Assembly: GCA_030148705.1 (NCBI GenBank)
Contig: JASBSY010000024.1
Span: 85,212-125,652, forward strand
DNA from: Pukyongia sp.
Lineage (GTDB): Bacteria > Bacteroidota > Bacteroidia > Flavobacteriales > Flavobacteriaceae
Direction of reading: 5' to 3'
Length of the DNA stretch: 40,441 nucleotides
Position numbers and translations under genes: made by a program. Under the pieces are notes generated by a model, which ran no database searches, was not told the origin of the DNA, and saw only the letters and a program-made list of their open reading frames with translations. Positions 1-8,672 of this stretch are shown here, in pieces. The first letter of the stretch is position 1. Every line of letters starts with the position of its first letter.

Positions 1-142
1 TAAAATGCTTTTCGGGATGACCCAGTTCTTCAGCCAATAAAAGACTGTTTGAAAGATCCTTTTTAAAAGCCGAATCTCCAACTCTTTGATACATTGGCAG
101 CTGTTCAAACAGCCAGTTTACGGACGCTTGGTAGTTGCTCAC
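1..142 (-). CDS. folC: Folylpolyglutamate synthase/dihydrofolate synthase FolC, N-terminal fragment
   Basis: Only the first 47 codons lie in the window; the gene continues past base 1. FolC adds glutamate residues to folates in the cytoplasm. The visible N-terminus contains W-L-F-x-Q-L-P-M-Y-Q followed by a D-L-x-N-S-L-L-L-x-E-x-x-G-H-P stretch, which I recognise as the FolC N-terminal signature of Bacteroidota. The start is taken as GTG at 140-142, because the upstream gene's TAA (146-148) is in the same frame with one codon between and no ATG precedes the conserved block. It sits last in a minus-strand run with tonB, exbD, exbB and nhaD. The identification rests on a short fragment. Confidence 0.8.
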   Translation of the reverse strand, partial: MSNYQASVNWLFEQLPMYQRVGDSAFKKDLSNSLLLAEELGHPEKHF

Positions 143-145
143 AGC

Positions 146-2632
146 TTATTCAATAATGAGTTTCTTTGTAATTGTAGTGTTGTTCCCCATATCGATCTCA
201 ATAAAGTAAAGCCCGGTTTTTAAACCATCGATATCGATTTGCATACCTGTAGCGGTCGGGTTATGGCTAAGCACAAGCGAACCCAGCATATTTATCACTT
301 TCACTGCTTTTACTTCTGAAGTATTTGAAATTTCAATGGTTACTATTGAAGAAGCAGGGTTGGGGTATATTGCTACTTCAGGGACTTCGTGTTGGGGGCT
401 TTGCAGAATGATATCGGAGATATCAGCCTTGTAAATCGATCTACCATAAGTGGCTGCATAAAGATACTGCGAAGCCTCCGATATGTGCATATCGGTAACT
501 ACCACCGAAGGCAGGCTGCTGCCTACAGCTTCCCATACAGCTCCATTAGTGGCCGTGGCAAAAACGCCAATGTCTGTTCCTATATATAAATAATCGTTTG
601 CATCCTGCACTATATCATTTACCGGGATATCGGGAAGATTAATAGAGATATCCATCCAGTTCAGGCCTGCATCGATACTCCTGTAAACGTGGCCGTCATC
701 CTCGCCGTAGCGGTAGCCGGAATAGGTTACATACACCCCATTTGTAGTCTCCCTCGAGGCCAACACCTTGGTAACCCAGCGATTAGGGAGGCCATTGGAG
801 ATAAGCTCCCAGTTTGTACCCCCGTCGTTGGTATGCCATACATTTCCGTCGTCTGTGCCCACATAGATCTTATTGCTGTTTATGGTAGATACATCTATAC
901 TGGTGATGGTTCCAAAGGTGAGGTTACCGGTATACGGCCCATTGGAAAGGTCGGGGCTGATAGGGGTCCAGTTTCCGGCGGCATTGACAGATTTGTAAAG
1001 CCGGTTGGCCCCGTAATACATGATTTGCGGATTTGCCGGGTCGAATACAACCGGGGTATCCCAATTCTTGCGATCGGTCCCGGAAATCCCACTGGTCGCA
1101 TTAAAAAAGCTCACCCCGTTATTGACAGATTTTACAAGATTTCCTCTTTGAGAGAGCGCATAGATAACATTGGTATTGGTAGGATCGACCAGAGGTTGAA
1201 AGCCATCTCCCCCGGCAATGATGTTCCAGTTGTCCAGTCCGCCGGTAGTGGTACGCATGGTACTGTTGTCCTGAGCCCCGGCGTACACTTTATTTTCGTT
1301 TTGGGCATCCACATGCATGCGATACATTTGCGTTATTGGAAGGGTTTCGTCTTTAGTCCAGCTACTTCCTCCATTCCCGCTTCTATACAGTCCGCCGTCA
1401 TTTCCCAGCAAAACTTCTCCCGTAACCTGCTCATTGAATGCCAGGGCGTGCTGATCGACGTGCACATCGATAAATGTTTCAGACCAGTTGTTGCCTCCGT
1501 CGGTGGACTTTTCAACCACGAAATCTACGTTATAGATGGTATTCTCATCGGTGGGATCTACGAATATCCCACCGAACCACCAGTGAAAGCCGATATTTGT
1601 AAGCTGACTGGAGTTTACTTCTGTCCAGCTGTCACCGCCATTGGCGGTTCGAAAGACACCTTCTATATTCCCACTGGCGTCGGCGTATCGTGCATAAAGT
1701 ACATCGGGATTCGACCTGGAGATATCTATACTTATCCTGCCTTTGTCGTTGGGGGCAGATGGCAATCCGTTAGTGAGTTCGCTCCAGTTCTCTCCCCCGT
1801 CTGTAGATCTATAGATCCGTGAGGTCTCGCCGCCGTACTGACGGTAATTTGGGCGTCGTATACGTTCCCAGCTACAGGCGTAGACAATATTTCCGTTGGA
1901 GGGATGGATGGCCATGTCGATGATCCCGGTTGAGTCGCTTACAAACAGTTTTTGTTCCCAGCTGTCTCCTCCGTCGGTTGAGCGGTATACACCCCGGTTG
2001 GGGTCATTTTTAAAAAGGGGACCCATGGCTCCGACAAAAATGGTGTTATCGTCGTTTGGGTCTATGAGGATCTTCCCGATACTTCCGGTTTCCGGCAGCC
2101 CTTTCGGCTCCCATGTTTGTCCGCCATCGATACTTTTATACACTCCGTCCCCGTCGTAGGCAAGGGAGCCACCTCCTGCGTTCACTTCGCCGGTGCCCAC
2201 CCATACAAGCTGGTTGTTATTCCGCGAAATTTCGATATCTCCTATGGACAGCATTTCCTGCTCATCGAAAATAGCAGTCCAACTGTTACCGGCATCGGTG
2301 GTCTTAAAAATTCCTCCTGAAGCGGCGCCAACGTAGTATGTCTGTGAGGAATTGGAAGGAATCTCTATATCCGAGATCCGCCCTCCGATGTTTTCGGGCC
2401 CTGCGAATTCCCAGTCGGTACCGGAGTTTCTTTGTTGGGGAAGTGAGCGTTTCCATTCCAGGGCCTTTCGGTAGGCATCGGTTTTTATCTCACCATGCGG
2501 GTAGGCCCGCTGATCGAACATAAAATCGGCCGGGAGTTTATTTGATTTGCTTTGTGGTGTTTCGTTCGCAGGATTCTCACAGGCCATAAGCAGCAGTGGA
2601 ATGAGAACCAGTAGGTAGTATTTATCTTTCAT
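146..2632 (-). CDS. Secreted lipoprotein with Asp-box (BNR/VPS10-like) beta-propeller repeats and T9SS type A sorting domain
   Basis: An 828-aa exported protein. The ATG at 2630-2632 is chosen; an in-frame TTG nine bases upstream is less likely. The N-terminus is a lipoprotein signal peptide with lipobox LLMAC (Cys18). The body carries about a dozen Asp-box motifs of the S-x-D-x-G-x-x-W type (for example RSTDGGDSW, KSTDGGNNW, HTNDGGTNW), the pattern of sialidase-like and sortilin/VPS10-type propellers. The last ~75 residues (VAIYPNPASS through GLYFIEI to KKLIIE) are a type A T9SS C-terminal domain. No catalytic sialidase residues are recognisable, so an enzymatic role is unproven; binding or a surface scaffold is equally possible. 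It lies between tonB and folC, as though inserted into a housekeeping block. The combination of lipobox and T9SS tail is odd. Confidence 0.85.
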   Translation of the reverse strand: MKDKYYLLVLIPLLLMACENPANETPQSKSNKLPADFMFDQRAYPHGEIKTDAYRKALEWKRSLPQQRNSGTDWEFAGPENIGGRISDIEIPSNSSQTYYVGAASGGIFKTTDAGNSWTAIFDEQEMLSIGDIEISRNNNQLVWVGTGEVNAGGGSLAYDGDGVYKSIDGGQTWEPKGLPETGSIGKILIDPNDDNTIFVGAMGPLFKNDPNRGVYRSTDGGDSWEQKLFVSDSTGIIDMAIHPSNGNIVYACSWERIRRPNYRQYGGETSRIYRSTDGGENWSELTNGLPSAPNDKGRISIDISRSNPDVLYARYADASGNIEGVFRTANGGDSWTEVNSSQLTNIGFHWWFGGIFVDPTDENTIYNVDFVVEKSTDGGNNWSETFIDVHVDQHALAFNEQVTGEVLLGNDGGLYRSGNGGSSWTKDETLPITQMYRMHVDAQNENKVYAGAQDNSTMRTTTGGLDNWNIIAGGDGFQPLVDPTNTNVIYALSQRGNLVKSVNNGVSFFNATSGISGTDRKNWDTPVVFDPANPQIMYYGANRLYKSVNAAGNWTPISPDLSNGPYTGNLTFGTITSIDVSTINSNKIYVGTDDGNVWHTNDGGTNWELISNGLPNRWVTKVLASRETTNGVYVTYSGYRYGEDDGHVYRSIDAGLNWMDISINLPDIPVNDIVQDANDYLYIGTDIGVFATATNGAVWEAVGSSLPSVVVTDMHISEASQYLYAATYGRSIYKADISDIILQSPQHEVPEVAIYPNPASSIVTIEISNTSEVKAVKVINMLGSLVLSHNPTATGMQIDIDGLKTGLYFIEIDMGNNTTITKKLIIE

Positions 2633-2688
2633 AGCCTTCAATTCTGAACACTAAAGATACTTAAATTACGCCTGAAAATTGTGAGTGG

Positions 2689-3507
2689 TTACTGGGACAA
2701 TTTGAAATTGTAGACAATCTGTCCAAACTGCTTGGCAGGAGCGTTTTCATCGGGGTTGAATCGCGTAGCCAGCGCGGCTCTTTTTGCAGGTCCGATGAGA
2801 CAGGGTTCGGTATTGGTGGAGCCTTTCACTCCGGCAACGGCTGTAAGTACTTTCCCGGAGCGGTCTACGGTAATATCGACAACCACCCTGCCCGATTCGT
2901 TGCAATCCTGGACTTCTTTAGCCTTATTGATTGCCTTTCGGCCTCCCAGTCGGTAATTACCATCGCCATCGAGGCCTTTGCCCGTACCGTAGTATCCTTT
3001 GGCATCGGGGTCGCCGTTGGGATTGCCCTTGTCGCCGGCCTTATCGTCATTTCCTTCACTACCCTGTGCCTTTCCGTCGTTCTTGGGCCCATTGATTATA
3101 CTCGAGAGGGCATCGGTGGTCGACTTATCGGGTTTGGGGTCAGGTTTCACGATCTTTTTAGGCTCTTCCTTTACCGGGGTTTCCTTTACCTCTTTCTGAG
3201 GTTTGTCTTTCTTTATCACCGGGGCCTCTTCATTGTCCTGGGTAACTAGGTCTTCTTTAATTTCGGTCTTTTCGGGAGTTACAGGTTCGGGGCTGGTATT
3301 CTTAGGGGCGGTTCGGATGGGTTCGGTGGGCTGAATGTTTCCGCTTCCTTCGTCGGTAGTACCGAAATTAACTGCAATCCCGCTTTCCAGGGGCGGATCC
3401 ATATATTTGAGTCCGAAAACGAAAAACAACAACAACAGCAGGATCACATGCAGGATCACGGTGATCGTCATGCTTTTCCTTTTGTGTTTTGTATCTAACA
3501 GACTCAT
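2689..3507 (-). CDS. TonB-like energy transducer
   Basis: A 272-aa TonB-family protein expected to link an inner-membrane ExbB-ExbD motor to outer-membrane receptors. A short basic N-terminus precedes one membrane segment (about residues 13-34). A long Pro/Lys/Glu-rich periplasm-spanning linker follows (about 45-130), then a Gly/Asp-rich stretch and a C-terminal TonB-like fold (about 200-272) containing 'RVVVDITVDRSGKV' and ending 'YNFKLSQ'. The single Cys in 'TEPCLIGPAKRAA' is typical of the AgmX/TonB C-terminal type in Bacteroidota. It is the third gene after exbB and exbD, but 103 nt separate it from exbD, and that gap is rich in hairpins. The start is ATG at 3505-3507. Confidence 0.9.
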   Translation of the reverse strand: MSLLDTKHKRKSMTITVILHVILLLLLFFVFGLKYMDPPLESGIAVNFGTTDEGSGNIQPTEPIRTAPKNTSPEPVTPEKTEIKEDLVTQDNEEAPVIKKDKPQKEVKETPVKEEPKKIVKPDPKPDKSTTDALSSIINGPKNDGKAQGSEGNDDKAGDKGNPNGDPDAKGYYGTGKGLDGDGNYRLGGRKAINKAKEVQDCNESGRVVVDITVDRSGKVLTAVAGVKGSTNTEPCLIGPAKRAALATRFNPDENAPAKQFGQIVYNFKLSQ

Positions 3508-3537
3508 CTTTATCTTTTGCGTTAGGGATTGAGCTAA

Positions 3538-3583
3538 GTTACCTGCTTAGCCTTCGGGCTAAGTTGTAACAGCGAAAGCCCGA
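3538..3583 (-). repeat. Competing hairpins in the exbD-tonB intercistronic gap
   Basis: On the plus strand, CTTAGCC (3546-3552), a TTCG loop and GGCTAAG (3557-3563) form a perfect 7-bp stem. It is extended by GTTAC (3538-3542) with GTAAC (3566-3570) across a small internal loop. An alternative 7-bp pairing joins TCGGGCT (3554-3560) to AGCCCGA (3577-3583) and cannot coexist with the first. In the transcribed (minus) strand the same pairings exist, with a CGAA loop. No U-run follows, so this is not a simple terminator. A role as an mRNA-processing, attenuation or REP-like element is inferred. Confidence 0.6.
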
Positions 3584-3610
3584 CCGCGCAGCATGCGTGG
3601 TAACGCCCTA

Positions 3611-4003
3611 TTAATTAGGCCTGACGGCCAGTACTACTTTAAAATTGTTACGGTTGGCCACATCCATGACCATAACCGCTTGTTCGATAGGCACTCCTTC
3701 TTCCGCTCTCAGGATAATGGTAGGGGCATCCTGTCCTGCCAGAAGGGTCTGGAGTTCCTTTTCGATATTGTATTCGCTTACGCGTTCCTTGTTTATATAG
3801 AACGCACCGTCTTTAGTGATACTTACCGAGGCCTTTTGCTGGTTGGTAGATTTTCCTTTGGCTTTAGGCAGGATAAGATCGAGGGCGTCCGGGGTAATGG
3901 CCGGCGATGTCAACAGGAAGAATACCAACAACAGGAATACGATATCTGTCATTGAACTCATGCTGAATTCCGGGCTAATTTTATTTCTTCCTCTTAAATT
4001 CAT
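3611..4003 (-). CDS. exbD: ExbD/TolR-family biopolymer transport protein
   Basis: A 130-aa protein of the usual ExbD/TolR length. The conserved membrane aspartate is Asp20 within 'MTDIVFLLLVFFLLTS', the residue that takes part in ion translocation in this family. The rest is a periplasmic domain ending 'FKVVLAVRPN'. It should form a motor with the ExbB-like protein encoded directly upstream; only one base separates the exbB stop from this ATG, which implies translational coupling. The TonB-like partner follows downstream. ExbD and TolR cannot be told apart by sequence alone; the TonB neighbour favours ExbD. Confidence 0.9.
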   Translation of the reverse strand: MNLRGRNKISPEFSMSSMTDIVFLLLVFFLLTSPAITPDALDLILPKAKGKSTNQQKASVSITKDGAFYINKERVSEYNIEKELQTLLAGQDAPTIILRAEEGVPIEQAVMVMDVANRNNFKVVLAVRPN

Positions 4004-4004
4004 A

Positions 4005-4709
4005 TTAAGCAGGTTCGTTTAAAAGATCGAGGAAATCTACGGCCGTGGCCTCCATTTGGTGTACTACCTTATCGGTTCTAACCACCAGGTGGTTGTATCC
4101 CATATAGGCTATAATGCCTACAATCAACCCGGCCACAGTGGTGGTCATGGCTGTATAGATTCCTTCGGCCAGGGCACCCATCTCTGCCTGTCCGCTACTG
4201 GTTGCCAGCTGGTGAAAGGCCAAAACCATACCAATTACGGTGCCAAGGAATCCGATCATGGGGGCTGCACCTGCGATGGTAGCAAGAATACTTACGTTCT
4301 TTTCCAGTTTATAAACTTCCAGGCGACCGGCGTTTTCGATGGCGGTATTTATATCGTCCAACGGACTGCCAATTCGAGAAATCCCTTTTTCCGTAAGCCG
4401 GGAAACCGGTGTATTTTGCTGAGCGCAGAGGACTTTTGCGGCTTGGATATTACCTCCGGCCACACTATCCCGTATCTGGTTCATAAAATTATTATCCAGT
4501 TTGGAGGCTGCCTTAATGGCAAATAACCGTTCGAAATAAATATAAACTGCAACAAAGAGCAAGATAAACAAGACGCTTATGATAATCTGTGCGCCCAGGC
4601 CGCCATCGAGAATAAGCTGCAGTACCGAAAGTGTTTTTTCTTCGGAAACCACCGGCTCGAGACCTTGTGTGATTTCCTCTCCACCTTCCTGAATAAAGAA
4701 GTTTAGCAT
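4005..4709 (-). CDS. exbB: MotA/TolQ/ExbB proton-channel family protein
   Basis: A 234-aa inner-membrane motor subunit. An extended N-terminal segment leads into a first membrane helix (about residues 40-60). A cytoplasmic loop and two further helices (about 140-168 and 185-207) follow, containing 'APMIGFLGTVIGMV' and 'GIYTAMTTTVAGLIVGI', the signature of ExbB/TolQ with pore-lining Thr residues. It is followed immediately by exbD and then tonB. nhaD ends 49 nt upstream, so read-through from the antiporter gene is plausible; I see no convincing promoter in that gap. Confidence 0.92.
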   Translation of the reverse strand: MLNFFIQEGGEEITQGLEPVVSEEKTLSVLQLILDGGLGAQIIISVLFILLFVAVYIYFERLFAIKAASKLDNNFMNQIRDSVAGGNIQAAKVLCAQQNTPVSRLTEKGISRIGSPLDDINTAIENAGRLEVYKLEKNVSILATIAGAAPMIGFLGTVIGMVLAFHQLATSSGQAEMGALAEGIYTAMTTTVAGLIVGIIAYMGYNHLVVRTDKVVHQMEATAVDFLDLLNEPA

Positions 4710-4758
4710 AGTTTAGATTTGATTTAATTGGATAACGAATTTCGTGCCAAATAATTGT

Positions 4759-6141
4759 TTAGGTGTGTGCAAACAATACGCGTTCGAACAAGAGGAAAAC
4801 TCCTGCTCCTGCAATAAAGCCAATAAAGGCAAGCCAGGTGATCTTTTTGAGATACCAGATAAAGTCTATACGCTCCATTCCCATAGCGGCCACACCTGCG
4901 GCCGATCCGATGATGAGCATACTTCCACCGGTCCCTGCCGAATAGGCAATGAAATGCCATAGTACAGAATCTACAGGGGATTCGTACATACCTATGGACG
5001 CTGCTACCAGGGGAACGTTATCGATTATTGCCGAGAAGATACCAAGTAGGATAACTACCACATCCTGGTTGGGGATTGCCGCCTGTAGCACTTCGGCGAG
5101 GTATCGGAGCGTACCGACTTCCTGTCCGTTTATGGTTCCGTATACAAGACTTTCCAGCCCGGCTACGGCCATAAGTATCCCGAGGAAGAACAGTATGCTG
5201 GATATCTCGATTCGCGATAAGGCCTTATGGGCAGAGTACAGATGTCTTCGTTCTTTACTGAAATCCTCTTCCGGGTGGATATACTCGGAAACCAGCCATA
5301 CGATTCCCAGGGCGAACATCATACCGATATAGGGAGGCAGGTGGGTTAGGGTTTTAAAAACAGGTACTGAAACGATCATTCCAAGACCCAGGAATAACAT
5401 GGTCCTGCTGCTCAGTAGCCGTTCGGTCACCACGTCGGTGGGAAGTTTTTCCACCTGTACTAAGCCTTTAAACGGCTTTAAATAGCTGGCGATGATAAAC
5501 GGTATAACAAAGCAAACGATGGAAGGCAGGATGACAAATTCGATCAGTCCCAGTGCCGTTACCTTATTTGCGATCCACAGCATGGTGGTGGTAACATCTC
5601 CGATTGGAGACCAGGCCCCCCCGGCATTGGCTGCAATAACCACCATGGCGGCGTACCAGAGTCGGTCTTCCTTATTGTGGATGAGTTTTCTCAACAAGGT
5701 TACCAGCACGATGGTGGCCGTTAGGTTATCTATGATGGCCGATAGTACAAAGGCCAGTACCCCGATAATCCATAAGAGTTTTCTCTTGCTTTTTGTAGTT
5801 ACCGCACCTTTTAGCACCTCGAAGCCACGGTGGAGATCGATTATCTCGACTATGGTCATGGCACCGATAAGGAAAATGAGAATCTCGGCAGTTTTTCCGA
5901 GGTGATGCAGCAAGGTATTTTCAAAGCCGTGCAAGGCTTCCTCTCCTCCTACTGAGTAATCGAAGACGTTCTCGTAGGTATCTATTACGTTAAACCAATC
6001 TGCATTGAATCCAACCGCCAGTACCGCCCAAATTAAAGCGGCCATAATCAATGCCGGTACGGTCTTATCGAGACGAAGCGGATGCTCTAAGGTAATAGAC
6101 AGGTAACCTATAACGAAAATGAGGATGATTATGGAATCCAT
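4759..6141 (-). CDS. nhaD: Na+/H+ antiporter, NhaD type
   Basis: A 460-aa, very hydrophobic protein with about a dozen predicted membrane segments, of the ArsB/NhaD ion-transporter superfamily. Recognisable blocks are 'LAFVLSAIIDNLTATIVLVTLL', 'VIAANAGGAWSPIGDVTTTMLW' and a second half-repeat 'GIFSAIIDNVPLVAASIGMY', with the paired I-I-D-N motifs expected of an inverted-repeat transporter. NhaD exports sodium in exchange for protons and supports salt and alkali tolerance, which suits a marine habitat. It lies 20 nt downstream of the amino-acid dehydrogenase and 49 nt upstream of exbB. Confidence 0.92.
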   Translation of the reverse strand: MDSIIILIFVIGYLSITLEHPLRLDKTVPALIMAALIWAVLAVGFNADWFNVIDTYENVFDYSVGGEEALHGFENTLLHHLGKTAEILIFLIGAMTIVEIIDLHRGFEVLKGAVTTKSKRKLLWIIGVLAFVLSAIIDNLTATIVLVTLLRKLIHNKEDRLWYAAMVVIAANAGGAWSPIGDVTTTMLWIANKVTALGLIEFVILPSIVCFVIPFIIASYLKPFKGLVQVEKLPTDVVTERLLSSRTMLFLGLGMIVSVPVFKTLTHLPPYIGMMFALGIVWLVSEYIHPEEDFSKERRHLYSAHKALSRIEISSILFFLGILMAVAGLESLVYGTINGQEVGTLRYLAEVLQAAIPNQDVVVILLGIFSAIIDNVPLVAASIGMYESPVDSVLWHFIAYSAGTGGSMLIIGSAAGVAAMGMERIDFIWYLKKITWLAFIGFIAGAGVFLLFERVLFAHT

Positions 6142-6161
6142 AGTAGTGAGGGATTAGAGGC

Positions 6162-7388
6162 CTAAATTAACTGATTCAGTGCAATTTCAAAAGCTGTTTT
6201 ACTAATATTCGTCTTTGTGCTGTTTTGGTCGAAGGTGTTTTGTATCGCATTCTTAATGGTCATGGAGGTGTCGTTAAAAATCGCATCGTCTGTCATCTGC
6301 ACCTTTCTTTCCATAAAGTATGCGAAAACTCTTGCCATTCCGCAGTTGCTGATAAAGTCGGGAATAAGGCTTACGCGTTCATCGGTAAATTCCATGATGG
6401 GCCCGAAAAAGATCTCTTTGTCAGCAAATGGAACATTGGCGCCACAACTTATTACTTCCAAACCTGTATCGATAAGGGTCGCTATCTGATCTTTGGTTAT
6501 AAGTCTTGAGGCAGCGCAGGGTGCGAAAATTTCGGCTTCCAGGGACCAGATCTGTTTATTGATCTCATCGAAGGGAATTAAAGTATCGGCCTGCAGGGTA
6601 TTGCCTTGTTTATTGAGAAACATTTGCTGAATCTCTTCGAAGCTGTAGCCGTCTTTATTGATCAGGCCTCCTGCACGGTCTATGATCCCAACCACTTTGG
6701 CTCCCATCTGGGATAAGTAATAGGCTGCTGAAGATCCAACATTCCCAAAGCCCTGAACTATGGCTCGTTTCCCTTTGATATTTCCGCCGTAAATTTCGTA
6801 AAAATGCCTTACAGCTTCAGCTACACCGTATCCTGTTATCATATCGGCAACAGTGTATTTGCGTGTGATATCGGGAGAATAATTTACATTTTCCAACACT
6901 TTGATCACGCCCTGTCGAAGCTGCCCGATCCTGTTTATCTTATCGGCCTCTGTCGGTGTAAAATGCCCGTTGAAGACGCCTTCCTGCGGGTGCCAGACAC
7001 CACTTTCCTCCGTAATTGGGATCACTTCGTGAATTTCGTCCACATTGAGATCGCCACCGGTTCCGTAATAGGCTTTTAACAGCGGTGATACAGCTTTATA
7101 CCAGCGTTCGAGTACTCCTTTTTTCCTGGGATCGGAAGGATCGAAATTTATTCCCGATTTTGCCCCTCCGATGGGGGGGCCGGATACCGTGAATTTAACC
7201 TCCATCGTCTTAGCCAGGGAGAGCACTTCATTCCTATCCAGTCCGGGTCGCATCCTGGTTCCTCCACCGGCAGCGCCGCCTCTTAAAGAATTTATTACTG
7301 TCCATCCTTCGGCCTCGGTTTCAGGGTCATTCCAGTGAAAAACGATTTCGGGTTCTTTTTCCTCGTACTTTTTTAGAAGTTGCTTCAT
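6162..7388 (-). CDS. Glu/Leu/Phe/Val dehydrogenase family protein
   Basis: A 408-aa NAD(P)-dependent amino-acid dehydrogenase catalysing oxidative deamination of an amino acid or the reverse amination. The substrate-binding domain carries 'GGAAGGGTRMRPG' and the catalytic-lysine block 'GPPIGGAKSGI'. The Rossmann domain has 'GFGNVGSSAAYYLS'. The 'FAPCAASRLI' and 'CGANVPF' segments also fit the family. Preference for glutamate, leucine or another amino acid cannot be set from sequence alone. It is the first gene of the minus-strand run leading through nhaD; a TAnnTTTG box lies about 60 nt upstream. Confidence 0.88.
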   Translation of the reverse strand: MKQLLKKYEEKEPEIVFHWNDPETEAEGWTVINSLRGGAAGGGTRMRPGLDRNEVLSLAKTMEVKFTVSGPPIGGAKSGINFDPSDPRKKGVLERWYKAVSPLLKAYYGTGGDLNVDEIHEVIPITEESGVWHPQEGVFNGHFTPTEADKINRIGQLRQGVIKVLENVNYSPDITRKYTVADMITGYGVAEAVRHFYEIYGGNIKGKRAIVQGFGNVGSSAAYYLSQMGAKVVGIIDRAGGLINKDGYSFEEIQQMFLNKQGNTLQADTLIPFDEINKQIWSLEAEIFAPCAASRLITKDQIATLIDTGLEVISCGANVPFADKEIFFGPIMEFTDERVSLIPDFISNCGMARVFAYFMERKVQMTDDAIFNDTSMTIKNAIQNTFDQNSTKTNISKTAFEIALNQLI

Positions 7389-7445
7389 TCTGGCTGTTCA
7401 GTCGTATTAAGTGTGGTTGCGCTTGCTGAATTAAAACGCGAAAGG

Positions 7446-7453
7446 CAAAGATA
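7446..7453 (-). promoter_or_regulatory. Putative -7 box of the amino-acid dehydrogenase operon
   Basis: The minus strand reads TATCTTTG, an exact match to the Bacteroidota TAnnTTTG element, 57 nt before the dehydrogenase ATG. I do not find a matching TTG at the usual -33 distance, so only half of the promoter is supported. Confidence 0.4.
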
Positions 7454-7492
7454 AAAATTTGCTATTGGGCACAGATTAATTTTATATAAAAT

Positions 7493-8554
7493 TTAGGCGG
7501 GGAAAATATACCCACTGCAATGATCATATTTGGCCCCGGTAACACTCGCCAGGCAGTTGACTTCATCTCGCAGGCGAAGCACTCCTAGCAAGCCAAATAT
7601 CATAGCTTCCTTGTATTCAATCAATTGCGCGTCGGGAATAACAATTGAGGCAGGGGTATGGAGGCGCAGCTGTTCGATCAAAAAGGTGTTATAGACGCCC
7701 CCGCCGGTAACCAACACATTTGAGTTTTTTGTGAACTGTGCAGCTAACTGGCGGACTATATGAGCCGTGAAGGTGGCTATGACATCGCCGGGAGTAAGTT
7801 GAAAGTTGTCGATTAGGGGAAATATGTGTTGCTGAACCCATTCCAAACCCAGCGACTTTGGAGGTCGCAGGCTGTAATATGCAAGGGCATTCAGTTCCTT
7901 GAGCAATTGTGAATGGATAGTACCGGCTGCGGCCAGTGCCCCGTCCTTATCGTAGGCTTGCCCTACCAAGCCGGCATAGTGGTTTAACACTATATTCACG
8001 GGACAAATATCGTAGGCAAGGCGTTTGCCCTCCAATTCGAATGAGACGTTGGCAAAGCCTCCGAGATTTAAGCAAAAATCGAAGCGGGAAAACAATAATT
8101 TATCCCCTATGGGAACCAGTGGTGCTCCCTGCCCTCCCAGCTTTACGTCCTGTACTCTGAAATCGCATACCACTGTTTGTTCGATACGTTCAGCCAGCTC
8201 CGGAAGATTTCCTATTTGCAGGGTGAGGCCTTTTTCGGGCTGATGCAAAATTGTATGACCGTGACTGCAGACTGCATCCAGTCCTTTTATTTTATTGCTT
8301 GAAATAAAATCCCTGATCACCCCGGCCAGATATAAGGTGTATTCTTCGTCCAGGGTTCGCAATCTGCCGGTTGAAAAGTGGATGGCCGATCTCAATCGCC
8401 TACTCCACTCTTCCGGATATTCGACAGTTTGAGTGTTTCTGAGTTTGAAGGTCCAGCCGGAATCTATATCGAGTTCAAAAAGACATTCGGCCAGGTCGAT
8501 TCCGTCCAGGCTGGTGCCGCTCATAACGCCGAGGATGTGATAGGTTTCTTTCAA
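7493..8554 (-). CDS. anmK: Anhydro-N-acetylmuramic acid kinase
   Basis: AnmK phosphorylates and opens 1,6-anhydro-MurNAc in cytoplasmic peptidoglycan recycling. Motifs seen are the N-terminal phosphate-binding 'GVMSGTSLDGID', 'CSHGHTILHQP', 'GGQGAPLVPIGD', 'NLGGFANVS' and 'VTGGGVYN'. No ATG precedes the first motif. The reading frame is open back to a TTG at 8594-8596 (367 aa), but a second TTG at 8552-8554 gives a 353-aa protein with about nine residues before MSGTSLDG, as is usual for AnmK, so I prefer it with modest confidence. A near-consensus box (TACCTTGG, minus strand) overlaps the longer start and supports the shorter one. It is divergent from the acyl-CoA dehydrogenase gene. Confidence 0.88.
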   Translation of the reverse strand: MKETYHILGVMSGTSLDGIDLAECLFELDIDSGWTFKLRNTQTVEYPEEWSRRLRSAIHFSTGRLRTLDEEYTLYLAGVIRDFISSNKIKGLDAVCSHGHTILHQPEKGLTLQIGNLPELAERIEQTVVCDFRVQDVKLGGQGAPLVPIGDKLLFSRFDFCLNLGGFANVSFELEGKRLAYDICPVNIVLNHYAGLVGQAYDKDGALAAAGTIHSQLLKELNALAYYSLRPPKSLGLEWVQQHIFPLIDNFQLTPGDVIATFTAHIVRQLAAQFTKNSNVLVTGGGVYNTFLIEQLRLHTPASIVIPDAQLIEYKEAMIFGLLGVLRLRDEVNCLASVTGAKYDHCSGYIFPA

Positions 8555-8672
8555 AACTGATTTCGATTTGCTCGCTATTGCCTTGCCAAGGTACAATTCC
8601 TTTAAGTTTTAACGCAATTGGTAAATTGAAATTGTCGAGCACGGAGGCCTTGGTTTTATTTGATCTTTCTAA

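Noticed and set aside
689-1822. A 377-codon plus-strand open frame opposite the Asp-box lipoprotein gene
   Set aside because: It lies wholly antisense to a gene with clear repeats, a signal peptide and a sorting domain; its product has no recognisable motif and is explained by codon bias of the true gene.
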